Source of the DNA: Actinomadura coerulea
Lineage (GTDB): Bacteria > Actinomycetota > Actinomycetes > Streptosporangiales > Streptosporangiaceae
Length of the DNA: 64,000 bases
Reading direction: 5' to 3'
Assembly: GCF_014208105.1 (NCBI RefSeq)
Contig: NZ_JACHMQ010000001.1
Location: 5,394,001-5,458,000, forward strand
Below are positions 7,648 to 17,000 of this stretch, piece after piece. Position numbers and translations under genes: made by a program. The first letter of the stretch is position 1, and the number at the start of each line of letters is the position of its first letter. Below the pieces are notes generated by a model. That model was not told the DNA's origin. It made no database searches and worked only from the letters and a program-made list of their open reading frames with translations.

Positions 7648-9221
7648 GCTTCGTCTCCTTCGTGCGCCGGGACGGCGTTGCGGGCGCTGACCGCCCGCAC
7701 GCTCGCGGCCTGCGCGTTCACCGTCTCAACGTTCACACCGTCCGCCGGCGGCTCGGACATCGCCTCGGACACGGTGCCGGGCATCGCCTCCGACATCGCC
7801 TCCGACATCGCCTCGGAGACGACGTCCCGCCCCGGGGCGGACGCGGGGCTGACGCAGTCGGCCTCCGCGCATTCCGGATCCGGATCCCAGGCGGCGCCTT
7901 CGCGGACGTCGGCTTCTCCCATGTCCGCGCGGGCCACCGCCTCGGGGGCCTTCGGGTCCAGGTCGAACAACTCGCGCAGCGCGTCGGCGTAGGAGTCGCC
8001 GCCCGGCGCCGCCGCCAGCTCCTTGACCTTGACGGTCGGCGCGTGCAGCAGCTTGTCCACCACGCGCCGCACGGTCTGCTCGATCTCCCTGCGGGCACGG
8101 GCGTCCATCTCCGGCACCCGCCCGCTCAGCCGGTTCAGCTCGGCCTCCACCACCCCGGCCGCCTTGCTGCGCAGCGCGACGACGGTGGGCGCCACGGCGG
8201 CGGCGCGGGCCGCGCTGAGGAACGCCTCGACCTCCGTGCACACGATCCGCCGCACGGCCTCGACCGCCTCCGGGCCGATGGCCTGCGCGGCCTCCTGCGC
8301 GGTGCGCAGGTCGTCCAGGCCGGCCAGCTCGACGTCCGGCAGGTTCCGGACGTCGCGGTCGACGTCGTGCGGGAGCGCCAGGTCGAGCAGGAAGCGGCGC
8401 CGCCCGTCCGTCCCGGCCCCCCGGGCCGCGAGCTGCTCGGCGGTGATCACCAGGCCGGCGGCGCCGGTGCACGACACCACGAGGTCCGCCTCGGCGAGGG
8501 CCGCGTCCAGTCCGGCCAGCCCGACCGCGCGGGACGGGACGTCCAGCGACTCGGCGAGGCGCGCCGCCCGCGCGGGGGTCCGGTTGGCGATCGTGATCTC
8601 GCGCGCCCCGGCGCGGCTCAGCGTCGCGGCGGCGAGCGAGCTCATCGACCCGGCGCCGACCACCAGCGCGCGGACGTCCCGCAGAGGGCCGAGGTGCCGG
8701 ACGGCCACGTCCAGGCCCACGCTGACCAGCGACGCGCCGGCCTTGTCGATGCCGGTCTCGTGGTGGGCGCGCTTGCCGACCCGCAGCGACTGCTGCAGCA
8801 CGTCGTGCAGGTCGCGGCCGAGCGTCCCCTCGTCCTGGGCCAGCCGGAACGCCTGCCGGATCTGCCCGAGGATCTGTCCCTCGCCGACGACCATCGACTC
8901 CAGCCCGCACGCCACCGCGAACACGTGCTGGACGGCACGCTCCTCGTAGTGGACGTACAGGTGCCGCGACAGGTCGTCCATCGGGACGCCGGAGTGCAGG
9001 GCCAGCAGCTCCGAGATCGCCGAGACGCCGCCGTGGAACTTGCCGACGACCGCGTAGATCTCGACCCGGTTGCAGGTCGAGACGATCGCGGTCTCGGCGA
9101 CGTTCGGGGAGGCGTGCACGGCGTGCAACAACTTGACGAGATCGTCACCGGCGACCGCGGCCCGCTCCAGCACCGCGACGGGCGCGCTTCGGTGGCTGAG
9201 GCCCACGACCAGAATGCTCAT
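7644..9221 (-). CDS. hemA: glutamyl-tRNA reductase
   Basis: NADPH-dependent reduction of glutamyl-tRNA to glutamate-1-semialdehyde, the committed and usually regulated step of the C5 pathway; HemL (63-1361) takes the product. The start is ATG 9221, giving MSILVVGLSHRSAP and preceded by GGAG at proper distance; a longer open frame upstream is not needed. The catalytic cysteine is C50 in STCNRVEIY; VVGAGSMSSLAAATL is the NADPH site. The protein is 525 residues, about 90 longer than usual, because of a C-terminal acidic/Ser-Ala tail containing repeated SEAM units. rex lies 148 bases upstream; hemC overlaps by four bases. Confidence 0.96.
   Translation of the reverse strand: MSILVVGLSHRSAPVAVLERAAVAGDDLVKLLHAVHASPNVAETAIVSTCNRVEIYAVVGKFHGGVSAISELLALHSGVPMDDLSRHLYVHYEERAVQHVFAVACGLESMVVGEGQILGQIRQAFRLAQDEGTLGRDLHDVLQQSLRVGKRAHHETGIDKAGASLVSVGLDVAVRHLGPLRDVRALVVGAGSMSSLAAATLSRAGAREITIANRTPARAARLAESLDVPSRAVGLAGLDAALAEADLVVSCTGAAGLVITAEQLAARGAGTDGRRRFLLDLALPHDVDRDVRNLPDVELAGLDDLRTAQEAAQAIGPEAVEAVRRIVCTEVEAFLSAARAAAVAPTVVALRSKAAGVVEAELNRLSGRVPEMDARARREIEQTVRRVVDKLLHAPTVKVKELAAAPGGDSYADALRELFDLDPKAPEAVARADMGEADVREGAAWDPDPECAEADCVSPASAPGRDVVSEAMSEAMSEAMPGTVSEAMSEPPADGVNVETVNAQAASVRAVSARNAVPAHEGDEA
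7758..7817 (-). repeat. hemA: 12-bp in-frame tandem repeat in the hemA tail
   Basis: Five 12-base periods; units at 7758, 7782, 7794 and 7806 read CATCGCCTCSGA and the unit at 7770 is diverged. On the coding strand they encode Ser-Glu-Ala-Met repeats in the non-conserved C-terminal tail of HemA. The unit length keeps the frame, so copy number could vary by slippage. Confidence 0.8.
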
Positions 9222-9369
9222 TCGCCGTCTCCAGCATCTTCCGAGTCTCCGCCCACCCGCGCCGTGCGAGCTCCTGCTGAGAGGGGGCCGTCCGCAGCCC
9301 CCCGGTCCGCTCCGCTCCTGGTCGGTCTTCCGGAGGGGGCGATCCTCCCCGCCCCCTGGCGTGTCCCCC

Positions 9370-10110
9370 TCATGCTTCCACCGTTTCCACGTAGTGCGCA
9401 GCACCGGCCGGCGTCTCGCCGGCCGCCAGCGGGGCGAAGCCGTCGGGCCCGCCCGCCTTGCGCTGCTCGTGGAACGCGAGGATCTGCAGCTCGATGGACA
9501 GGTCGACCTTGCGCACGTCCACCCCGTCGGGCACCGACAGCACCACGGGGGCGAAGTTCAGGACGCTCGTCACGCCGGCGGCGACCACGCGGTCGCACAC
9601 CCCCTGCGCGGCGCCGGCCGGGGTCGCGATCACGGCGATCGACACGCCGTGCCCGGCGATGATGTCCTCCAGGCGGTCGATGTGCTGCACCGTCATGCCG
9701 GAGATCTCCTGCCCGACGATGGACTCGTCGGCGTCCAGCAGGCCCGCCACGCGGAAGCCGCGGGACGCGAAACCGCCGTAGCCGGCCAGGGCCCGGCCGA
9801 GGTTTCCGACGCCGATGATGGCGACGACCCAGTCCTGGGTGAGGCCGAGCTCGCGGGAGATCTGGTAGACGAGGTACTCCACCTCGTAGCCGACGCCGCG
9901 GGTCCCGTAGGAGCCGAGGTGGGACAGGTCCTTGCGGAGCTTGGCCGAGTTGACGCCGGCCGCGGCGGCGAGCTCCTCCGAGGAGACGGTGGCGACGCCG
10001 CGCTCCTGGAGCCCGGTGAGCGCGCGCAGGTAGACCGGGAGCCGCGCCACGGTGGCTTCGGGGATGCCGCGGCCCGCGCGGTCGCGGTGCCGGTTCTGTC
10101 GAGGTGTCAC
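9370..10110 (-). CDS. rex: redox-sensing transcriptional repressor Rex
   Basis: Homodimeric repressor that binds DNA when NADH/NAD+ is low and is released by NADH. An N-terminal winged helix (about 20-90, SSEELAAAAGVNSAKLRKDLSHLGSYG is in this region) is followed by a Rossmann domain with VVAIIGVGNLGRALAGYGGF and a C-terminal swapped helix. GTG 10110 is chosen because homologues begin close to this point (about 250 residues); a longer open frame to 10233 would run through the operator. As in Streptomyces coelicolor, rex leads hemA-C-D-B, and a Rex operator lies 44 bases upstream, so it should repress itself and haem synthesis. Confidence 0.95.
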   Translation of the reverse strand: MTPRQNRHRDRAGRGIPEATVARLPVYLRALTGLQERGVATVSSEELAAAAGVNSAKLRKDLSHLGSYGTRGVGYEVEYLVYQISRELGLTQDWVVAIIGVGNLGRALAGYGGFASRGFRVAGLLDADESIVGQEISGMTVQHIDRLEDIIAGHGVSIAVIATPAGAAQGVCDRVVAAGVTSVLNFAPVVLSVPDGVDVRKVDLSIELQILAFHEQRKAGGPDGFAPLAAGETPAGAAHYVETVEA

Positions 10111-10153
10111 GGCCTGCTCTTCGGCTCGACGGTGTGTCCCCCAGGTTAAGCCC

Positions 10154-10171
10154 TTGTGAATACGCGCACAA
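10154..10171. promoter_or_regulatory. Rex operator (ROP) upstream of rex-hemACDB
   Basis: TTGTGAATACGCGCACAA. The known actinomycete consensus is TTGTGAA-N4-TTCACAA; the left half matches 7 of 7 and the right half 5 of 7, with exact 18-base length. It lies 44 bases upstream of the chosen rex start, where autoregulation of the rex-hemACD operon is known in Streptomyces. Confidence 0.88.
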
Positions 10172-10312
10172 AGTGGGCCCCCCGGTTCGGCGGACCGCGA
10201 GCGTTCTGGACAACGCCCCCGAAAGGACGTCAATCAGGGGCTTTTCAGCATACGGGCGAAGTGCCAGGAAGCGGCCGGGTGTGACCGACCAGACATGCCC
10301 CGGCGCGGCCGG

Positions 10313-10564
10313 CTAGCGCAGTTCCGCGATCGCCGCGCGCAGGCGGGCCTCGTCGACGCGCCAGAAGTCGTGCTGGACGCCGTTGATCAGCGTGACCGGG
10401 ATCTGCTCCCAGTACCGCTCGGTGTCCTGCTCGGACAGCGTGATGTCGCGCTCCTCCCACGGCACGCCCAGCTCGCCGGCGACCCGCGCGATCACCGCGC
10501 GGGCGTCCTCGCACAGGTGGCAGCCGGGCTTGCCGAGCAGCGTGATCATGATGTCGCGCGCCAT
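10313..10564 (-). CDS. glutaredoxin-like thiol protein
   Basis: An 83-residue thioredoxin-fold protein of the glutaredoxin/DUF836 type. The redox motif is KPGCHLCED (CxxC at about 15-18) and the cis-proline is in EQIPVTLING. It probably reduces disulfides or mixed thiols in the cytoplasm; the partner is unknown. Its ATG is one base past the stop of the upstream membrane-protein gene, which implies coupling. The same gene sits between rex and bldN in Streptomyces. Confidence 0.88.
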   Translation of the reverse strand: MARDIMITLLGKPGCHLCEDARAVIARVAGELGVPWEERDITLSEQDTERYWEQIPVTLINGVQHDFWRVDEARLRAAIAELR

Positions 10565-10565
10565 G

Positions 10566-11894
10566 TCACCTCCCGGGGAACTCCGGCGCCGGGAGCGGCA
10601 CCTTGGCGGGGCCGAGCTTCAGCTCGATCACGTTCGTGGCGATCACGTGGGTGCGCGACTCGCCCAGGAAGCGCTGCAGGTGCGGCCGGCGGCGGTGCGC
10701 GGCGAACGCGGCCTCGTCCCGGAACAGCTGGTAGAAGATCCGCTGCGTGGGACCGCCGACCACCTCGTGGCAGGCGAAGATCAGCGTGTCCGGCTCGGCG
10801 GCCAGCGCGGCCTTCACCAGGTCGGCGGCGAGCCGGTCGAAGGCCTCCTCGCGCCCGTCCAGCAGCGTGTAGACGGTGATCTGGCCGCACGCGTTCGCCA
10901 GGTCGCCGCCGAGGGCTCCGGGCTTGGCCAGGCCGGCGAGCGGGGACCGGTCGAGCGGGCCGCTGAGGGGCCCGCCGAGCGGGCCGTCGACCGACGTGGC
11001 GCCCGCCGGGTCGCCGCCCGCCGGGAAGGCGGGACGCTCCGGGATGCTGGTGTTCTCGGGGTAGCGCAGCTCCTCGGAGGCCGGCTCCGGGAAGCGCAGC
11101 TCGCCGCGCCGGGAGTCGGCGGGCGGGGTCGGCGCCGGAACGGGCTCGGCCTTGGCGGCCTTCGCGTAGCCCTGCTCCTCGTACCCGGTCGCGGGCTCGT
11201 CCCCGTACTCGTCGTAGCCCTCGTCGTCCTCGTCGTAGACGGGGATCGTGCGCATCGAGCCGTACCAGACGAGGCCGGCGGCGGCGCCGAGCGCGATCAC
11301 CGCGAGCGGCGCGGGCAGGAAGCCGCGGGTGCCGCTGACCACCAGCACGCCCGCGAGCGCGACCAGCGCCACCGGGATGAGCAGCTCGGCGGCCTCCTGG
11401 TCGCGCTTGCTGGCCAGCCAGGCGGTCACTCCGGTGCACCCCGCCAGCGCGAGCACCGCGACGACGTGCGCGCCGTCGATCAGCAGCAGCGGCAGGGCGT
11501 CGTAGGTGGCGCTCGGCTTCGGCAGGCTCTTGCCGAGGGAGCCCTTCAGCGGGTCCAGGATCAGGATCACGATCGACACGACCGTGTAGGAGATCGTGAA
11601 GAGCCAGGCGCCGAACCGGACCTGCACGTACCGCGCGATCAGTTCGATGATGCCGAGCGCGAGCCACACCGGCCCGATCAGCGCGGCGCCGAGTTCCATC
11701 ACGCGGAAGAACGCGCCGTTGAACCCCATCATGAAGCCGAGGCTCATGGACAGCAGGGCGAGCGTGAGCCCGACCTGCGTGAACGACCAGGCGATCAGAT
11801 AGAGCAGCCGGTCCTTGTAGGCGCGCTGAACCAGCAACCCGGTGGCCGCCAGGGCACCAAGGGTCGCCAGCAACGCGAGAAGAGCATCGACCAT
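10566..11894 (-). CDS. polytopic membrane protein with C-terminal ABM-like domain
   Basis: A 442-residue protein of unknown function. Residues 1-225 hold about seven hydrophobic stretches that look like membrane spans (for example MVDALLALLATLGALAATGL and the run ending WYGSM). About 226-325 is a Glu/Asp/Tyr- then Pro/Gly-rich, probably disordered cytoplasmic linker. About 328-430 resembles the small alpha/beta antibiotic-biosynthesis-monooxygenase/quinol-monooxygenase fold: a GQITVYTL strand, a helix with LVKAALAAEPDTL, FYQLFRDEAAFAAHRRRPHL and a final VIATNVIEL strand. It is followed after one base by the glutaredoxin gene and is divergent from the BldN-like sigma gene. A membrane-linked redox or quinone role is inference only. 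Confidence 0.75.
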   Translation of the reverse strand: MVDALLALLATLGALAATGLLVQRAYKDRLLYLIAWSFTQVGLTLALLSMSLGFMMGFNGAFFRVMELGAALIGPVWLALGIIELIARYVQVRFGAWLFTISYTVVSIVILILDPLKGSLGKSLPKPSATYDALPLLLIDGAHVVAVLALAGCTGVTAWLASKRDQEAAELLIPVALVALAGVLVVSGTRGFLPAPLAVIALGAAAGLVWYGSMRTIPVYDEDDEGYDEYGDEPATGYEEQGYAKAAKAEPVPAPTPPADSRRGELRFPEPASEELRYPENTSIPERPAFPAGGDPAGATSVDGPLGGPLSGPLDRSPLAGLAKPGALGGDLANACGQITVYTLLDGREEAFDRLAADLVKAALAAEPDTLIFACHEVVGGPTQRIFYQLFRDEAAFAAHRRRPHLQRFLGESRTHVIATNVIELKLGPAKVPLPAPEFPGR

Positions 11895-12028
11895 CGCGCA
11901 CCCATGGTGCCCGATCCGGGGGGTTGACGGGTAACCGCGGCCAAGGAACGCACCATTGCCTCGCGTACCTTTCGTTCTTTAAGGTGGCACTTCACGCCGG
12001 AGGTCGCGTAAGCCCCGAGGAGAACTGC

Positions 12029-12706
12029 ATGAGCAGCTTGACCCTCGATGCCGGGGTCATCCCACTTCCTCGCCATTCCCGAGGCCCTCTCGCGCGTCCG
12101 GCCGGCCGGGCCGGGGACCGTACCGCCGACCGCGCCGCCGACCAGGCCTCCGAGCGGGCCGAGATGCTCAAGGCGCTGGTCCTGCGGGCGCGGGACGGCG
12201 ACGCCGAGGCGTTCGGCTCCCTCTACGACCACTACGTCGAGCTCGTCTACCGGTACGTCTACTACCGGGTCGGCACGCACCAGCTCACCGAGGACCTCAC
12301 CAGCGAGACGTTCCTGCGCGCCCTCCGCCGCGTCTGCGACTTCCACTGGCAGGGCAAGGACTTCGGGGCCTGGCTGGTGACGATCGCCCGCAACCTCGTC
12401 GCCGACCACTTCAAGTCCGGCCGCTACCGGCTGGAGGTCTGCACCGCCGAGCTGGTCGAGCCGGACCGCCCGCAGGAGGGGCCGGAGCGGGCCGTCCTCG
12501 ACGCGATGACCAACCGGACCCTGCTGCGGGCCGTCCAGCGGCTGAACTCCGAGCAGCAGGAGTGCGTGGTTCTGCGCTTCCTGCACGGCCTGTCGGTCGC
12601 CGAGACCGCGCTGATCATGGACAGGAAGCCGGGGGCGATCAAGGCGCTGCAGTACCGCGCGGTCCGCTCGCTGGCCCGCATGCTCCCCGACGACCTGCGC
12701 GGCTGA
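12029..12706 (+). CDS. bldN: ECF RNA polymerase sigma factor, BldN-like
   Basis: A 225-residue sigma-70 family ECF factor. The sigma-2 region (about 48-132) contains EDLTSETFLRALRRV and WQGKDFGAWLVTIARNL, and the sigma-4 region (about 165-218) contains LNSEQQECVVLRFLHG and GAIKALQYRAVRSLAR. These blocks match Streptomyces BldN, the developmental sigma factor for chaplin and rodlin genes and aerial growth. The 45-residue N-terminal extension is shorter than the pro-sequence of S. coelicolor BldN. ATG 12029 has a GAGGAG Shine-Dalgarno; upstream in-frame starts lack one. The neighbours (rex-hem-glutaredoxin on one side, anti-sigma candidate and HAD gene on the other) match the Streptomyces order. 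Confidence 0.9.
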   Translation: MSSLTLDAGVIPLPRHSRGPLARPAGRAGDRTADRAADQASERAEMLKALVLRARDGDAEAFGSLYDHYVELVYRYVYYRVGTHQLTEDLTSETFLRALRRVCDFHWQGKDFGAWLVTIARNLVADHFKSGRYRLEVCTAELVEPDRPQEGPERAVLDAMTNRTLLRAVQRLNSEQQECVVLRFLHGLSVAETALIMDRKPGAIKALQYRAVRSLARMLPDDLRG

Positions 12707-12773
12707 ACGGTCTCGCCGCGCCCCCCTGCGGCACCGCGAGCCCCTCAGATAGTTTATTAATGAACTTTCGGGC

Positions 12774-12802
12774 CGTAACCCGGCCCACCTTCCGATCGTT
12801 CA
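12774..12802 (+). promoter_or_regulatory. candidate BldN-dependent promoter
   Basis: CGTAAC (12774-12779), 17 bases, then CGTTCA (12797-12802). The BldN consensus, as I recall it, is CGTAAC-N16-CGTTGA. The site lies 59 bases upstream of the anti-sigma-like ORF, the place where rsbN has its own BldN promoter in Streptomyces. An A+T-rich patch precedes it. Confidence 0.55.
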
Positions 12803-12860
12803 AGCGGGCAGGAGCGCGCTCGCGCCACGAGTCCGCAAGGGAGCGGCCAGTGAGAACCCG

Positions 12861-13049
12861 GTGTTGACGAGGCGAGAGAAGATCGCGGAGCAGGGGAACG
12901 CGCTGGCCCGGCTGCGGGAGAGCGCCGCGGGGCCGGACCCGCTCTTCCGCGCCGTGCTGCGCGAGCGGCTGATGGCGGCCGCGAGCGACAGGAGTGAGGA
13001 CTCTCGCAATCACGGCCGCGGGGAGGGCCGCGGGGAGGCGGTTGACTAG
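12861..13049 (+). CDS. short anti-sigma-like protein (RsbN/DUF5667 N-terminus only)
   Basis: A 62-residue ORF from GTG 12861. Its first 45 residues (REKIAEQGNALARLRES and FRAVLRERLMAAA) resemble the cytoplasmic sigma-binding start of RsbN, the membrane anti-sigma of BldN. The usual membrane span and extracellular part are missing: the frame ends in a charged Gly/Arg tail at 13049, eleven bases before the HAD gene start. Either this is a minimal soluble anti-sigma, or a truncated remnant, or the similarity is fortuitous. Position directly after bldN and behind a BldN-like promoter favours the first two. Confidence 0.45.
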   Translation: MLTRREKIAEQGNALARLRESAAGPDPLFRAVLRERLMAAASDRSEDSRNHGRGEGRGEAVD

Positions 13050-13059
13050 GCTTCGCCTC

Positions 13060-13950
13060 ATGCGGCGATTCTGGCAGTCCGGATTCTGGGGACGCGGCAG
13101 GGACGAGGACCACAAGAGCGCGGGTCAGGTGGCCGCCGCCGCGGCGGCCGAGCCCGCCCCGCTCCCCGCCCCCGACCCCGCCGCGGCGGCGTTCTTCGAC
13201 GTCGACAACACGATGATGCGCGGCGCGTCCATCTACTACTTCGCGCGCGGCCTCGCCGCCCGCAAGCTGTTCACCATGCGCGACCTCGCCATGTTCGCCT
13301 GGGGGCAGGCCGCGTTCCGGCTGCGCGGCAGCGAGAACTCCGAGCACATCGGCAGCGCCAAGGAGGCCGCGCTCACGTTCGTCGCGGGGCAGCGGGTCAA
13401 CGCGATCGTCAAGCTCAGCGAGGAGATCTACGACGAGGTGATGGCCGACCGCATCTGGCACGGCACCCGCACCCTCGCCCTCCAGCACCTCGACTCGGGC
13501 CAGCAGGTGTGGCTCGTCACCGCCACGCCGGTCGAGGTCGCCCGGACGATCGCGCACCGGCTCGGCCTCACCGGCGCGCTCGGCACGGTCGCCGAGACCC
13601 GCGAGGGCGTCTACACCGGCCGGCTCGTCGGTAACCTGCTGCACGGGCCGGCGAAGGCGGAGGCCGTGCGGGCCCTGGCGCAGCGCGAGGGGCTCGACCT
13701 CGCGCGCTGCTCGGCCTACAGCGACTCGATCAACGACCTGCCGATGCTCACCGCCGTCGGCCACCCGCACGCCGTGAACCCGGACGCCGAGCTGCGCGCC
13801 CACGCCCGGGACCACGGCTGGCCGATCCACGACTTCCGCACGGGCCGCAAGGTCACGATGGTGGCGCTGCCCGCCGCCGCGGGCGCCGGGGCCATCGCGG
13901 GCAGCGTCGCGGCCGGCATCGCCCTCCGCCGCCACTACCGGGCGAACTGA
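13060..13950 (+). CDS. HAD-IB family phosphatase
   Basis: A 296-residue haloacid-dehalogenase-superfamily hydrolase of the phosphoserine-phosphatase-like IB class. Motif I is FFDVDNTMM (nucleophile aspartate), motif II is the threonine in VTATPVEVAR, motif III is the lysine in GPAKAEAV, and motif IV is YSDSINDLPML. The cap helices lie between motifs I and II. A C-terminal hydrophobic, Ala/Gly-rich segment could associate with the membrane. The substrate is unknown. The start is ATG 13060, matching the MRRFWQSGFWG start of the frame. It is the gene that follows the bldN region in related genomes. Confidence 0.85.
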   Translation: MRRFWQSGFWGRGRDEDHKSAGQVAAAAAAEPAPLPAPDPAAAAFFDVDNTMMRGASIYYFARGLAARKLFTMRDLAMFAWGQAAFRLRGSENSEHIGSAKEAALTFVAGQRVNAIVKLSEEIYDEVMADRIWHGTRTLALQHLDSGQQVWLVTATPVEVARTIAHRLGLTGALGTVAETREGVYTGRLVGNLLHGPAKAEAVRALAQREGLDLARCSAYSDSINDLPMLTAVGHPHAVNPDAELRAHARDHGWPIHDFRTGRKVTMVALPAAAGAGAIAGSVAAGIALRRHYRAN

Positions 13951-14032
13951 CCGGCCCCCCTCCCGCGGCCCTCTCCCGCCGCCCGGCGGACGCGACCTAA
14001 CGCGTTCGTCCGACACGTCCTACCCTGTCCCC

Positions 14033-17000
14033 GTGACCGTGGAGCTGAGGGTGCTGTCCGGGGTCGCCTGCCGGGGCCGTGACGTGACGAGTCCGCGCCT
14101 GCGCGGCCTGCTCGCGCTCCTCGCGGGCGAGCCGCGGGCGGGCGTGTCCGTCGTCCGGCTGGTGGAGGGGCTCTGGCCGCGGGAGCGCCCGGAGAACCCG
14201 GCCAAGGCGCTCCAGGTCGTCGTGTCCCGGGCCAGGTCGCAGCTGGGCGCGGACGTCGTCGCGAGCACGCCGACCGGGTACCGCATCGGCCTGGACGAGT
14301 CCGCGGTGGACGCCTCCGCGGTGGTGCTCGCGGCCTCCGCGAGCGCGCGCCGCTCCCGCGAGGGCGACCACGCCGGCGCGCTCTCGCACGCCGAGGCGGG
14401 ACTGGCGCTCTGGGACGGGCCGCCCGAACCGGACGACGCGGACGATCCGGTGTCCGTCCTGCGCACGACGCGGATCCCGACCTACTGGACGCTGGCGCGA
14501 GCCCGCGCCCTGGCCCTCGCGCGGCTCGGCCGGCACGCGGAGGGCTTCGAGGCGCTCACCCGCGCCGTCCGGGAGTACCCGCGCGACGAGGAGCTGCTCG
14601 CTGAGCTGCTGCGGTGCGAGGCCGCGACGGCCGGGCCGTCGGCGGCGCTGGCGCGGTACGAGTCCTACCGGCGCTCGCTGCGCGACGAGCTGGGCACCGA
14701 TCCGGGCGACACGCTCCAGCGCGTCCAGCGGGAGCTGCTCCAGGAGGAGGCGCCCGCCGTCCGGCGCGGCGTGGCGCACGAGCCGAACCCGCTGGTCGGC
14801 CGGACCGGGGACCTCACCGCCGTCCTCGACCTCGTGCGCGCGTCCCGCGTGACCTCGATCGTCGGGGCGGGCGGGCTGGGCAAGACGCGGCTGGCGAACG
14901 CCGCCGCGCGCGAGGCGCGGCAGCGGGCGGTGCACTACGTCCCCCTCGCCGGCGTCGCGCGGGACGAGGACGTGGCGGGCGAGGTCGCGTCCGTCCTCGG
15001 GGTCGGCGAGTCGCCGCGGGCCCGCGGACGCGTCGGCGGGCCCGCCGACCTCGTCCAGGCGATCGCGGAGGTGCTCGGGACCGGCTCCGTCCTGCTCGTC
15101 CTGGACAACTGCGAGCACGTCGTCGAGGGCGCCGCCGCACTCGCCGGCGCGCTGGTGTCGATGACCCGGGACCTGCGGATCCTCACCACGAGCCGCGCGC
15201 CGCTCGGACTGTCGTCGGAGTCGGTGTACCCGCTGCCCGCGCTGGACGCGGCGACGTCGGCCGAGCTGTTCCGCCGGCGGGCGCACGCGGCGCGCCCGCG
15301 CGCCGATCTGCCCTCCGGCGCGGTGGAGGAGCTGTGCCGCCGCCTGGACGGCCTGCCGCTCGCGATCGAGCTGGCGGCGGCGCGCGTCCGCGTCATGTCC
15401 GTGCCCGAGATCGTCCGCGGCCTGGACGACCGCTTCGCGCTGCTGCGCGGGAACGCGCGCGACGCGCCGTCCCGGCACCGGACCATGCGCGCCGTCGTGG
15501 ACTGGAGCTGGAACCTGCTCTCCCCGTCCGGCCGGGCGGCCATGCGGGCGCTGTCGGTCTTCCCGGCGGGTTTCACCGCGGACGCGGCACGGCACGTCCT
15601 GGAGGGCGGCGACGCGCTGGAGGTCCTGGAGGACCTCGTCGACCAGTCGCTCCTGGAACCGGCGGAGGGTTCTCCCGGGACCCGCTTCCGGATGCTGGAG
15701 AGCGTCCGGGAGTTCAGCGCCGCCCACCGGGAGGCCGAAGGGGAGACCGGCCGCGCGGTGAGCGGCCTGCTCGCCTGGGCGCGGGAGTTCGGCGCGGCGC
15801 ACCACGACACGCTGTTCGGCGCGGACCCGTTCGCGGCCGTCGAGCGGGTGCGGGCCGAGCAGGACAACCTCCAGCAGGCGCTCCGCCACGGCCTCGCCCG
15901 CGGGGACGGCCCGGCCGTCGCGGCGGCGACCGCCGTCCTCGGCGGGCTGTGGACCCTGGAGGCGGCGTACAGCCGGCTGGCCGCCCTGGCGGCGGAGACC
16001 GCCGGGCTCCTGAGCCGCCTGCGCCCCGGTCCCGGGGACGTCGAGGTCCTGCGGACGGCGCTGGCGCTCAACGTGCTCGGTACGGGCCTGCTCCACGGCC
16101 CGCAGGCGACCCGCGCGCTCGTCGCGCTGCGCCGCCTCCCCCCCGCGCCGCCGGACGGTCTCGTCCCCGCGATGGCGACCGTGCTGGCCGCCCTGCCGGA
16201 GATCCTCGCGCCCGGCGGCTCCGTCCTGGAGGAGCTGTGCGGCCGGGACGAGCCGCTCGTCGCCGCCATCGCGAACTGCGCCGCCGGATACATCCGCGAA
16301 CGGGACGGCGACGTGGCGGGCGCGCTCGCGGTGACCGAGACGATGATCGAGACCACCTGCGCAGCGGACATCCCCTGGTGCCGGCTGCTCGCCCACTCGC
16401 GCCTCAGCGAACTGCTGATGCAGCTCGACCGGGCCGACCGCGCCCTGCACCATCTGCGGATCTCGAGGGACCTGCTCGAGCGGTACAGATGGCCCGACAT
16501 GTTCGGGCTCACGTGGGCGCTCGCGTCGGGCCACGCCGCGCTCGGCGAGTACGACGAGGCCGAGCGGTGGCTCGACCGGTCGCTGGTCCACGGGCCGGAC
16601 GAGTCCTTCGGCACGGTCTCCTTCAACCTGGGGGCACGCGCGGAGATCGCCCTCGGCCGCGGCGACGCCGACACCGGTCTGCGCCTCTGGCGGGAGGCGG
16701 TGGACCGGCTCGCCGCCGAGGACGGCCCGATGGCGCCGACCGGCCTCGACCCGTGGACGCTGGAGGCCCACTGCGTCACCGTCGTCGCGCACGCCAGGCA
16801 CGGGCGCGCCGAGCTGGTCGAGGACATCGTCGGCGGGCTCCCCGCCAAGCTGACGGCGCTGGTCGACGGCCCGCCGTTCCCGATGCCCGCCTTCTACATG
16901 GACCTGCCCGTCACCGGCGGTCTGCTGCTCGCGCTCGCCATGGTCGACCTGGCCCGTCCCGACGCCGCGCCGGACGTCCGCGCGCGGGCGGCCCGGGCGA

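Noticed and set aside
3965..7690. 1241-codon plus-strand open frame
   Set aside because: Antisense shadow of hemB-hemD-hemC, with no family similarity.
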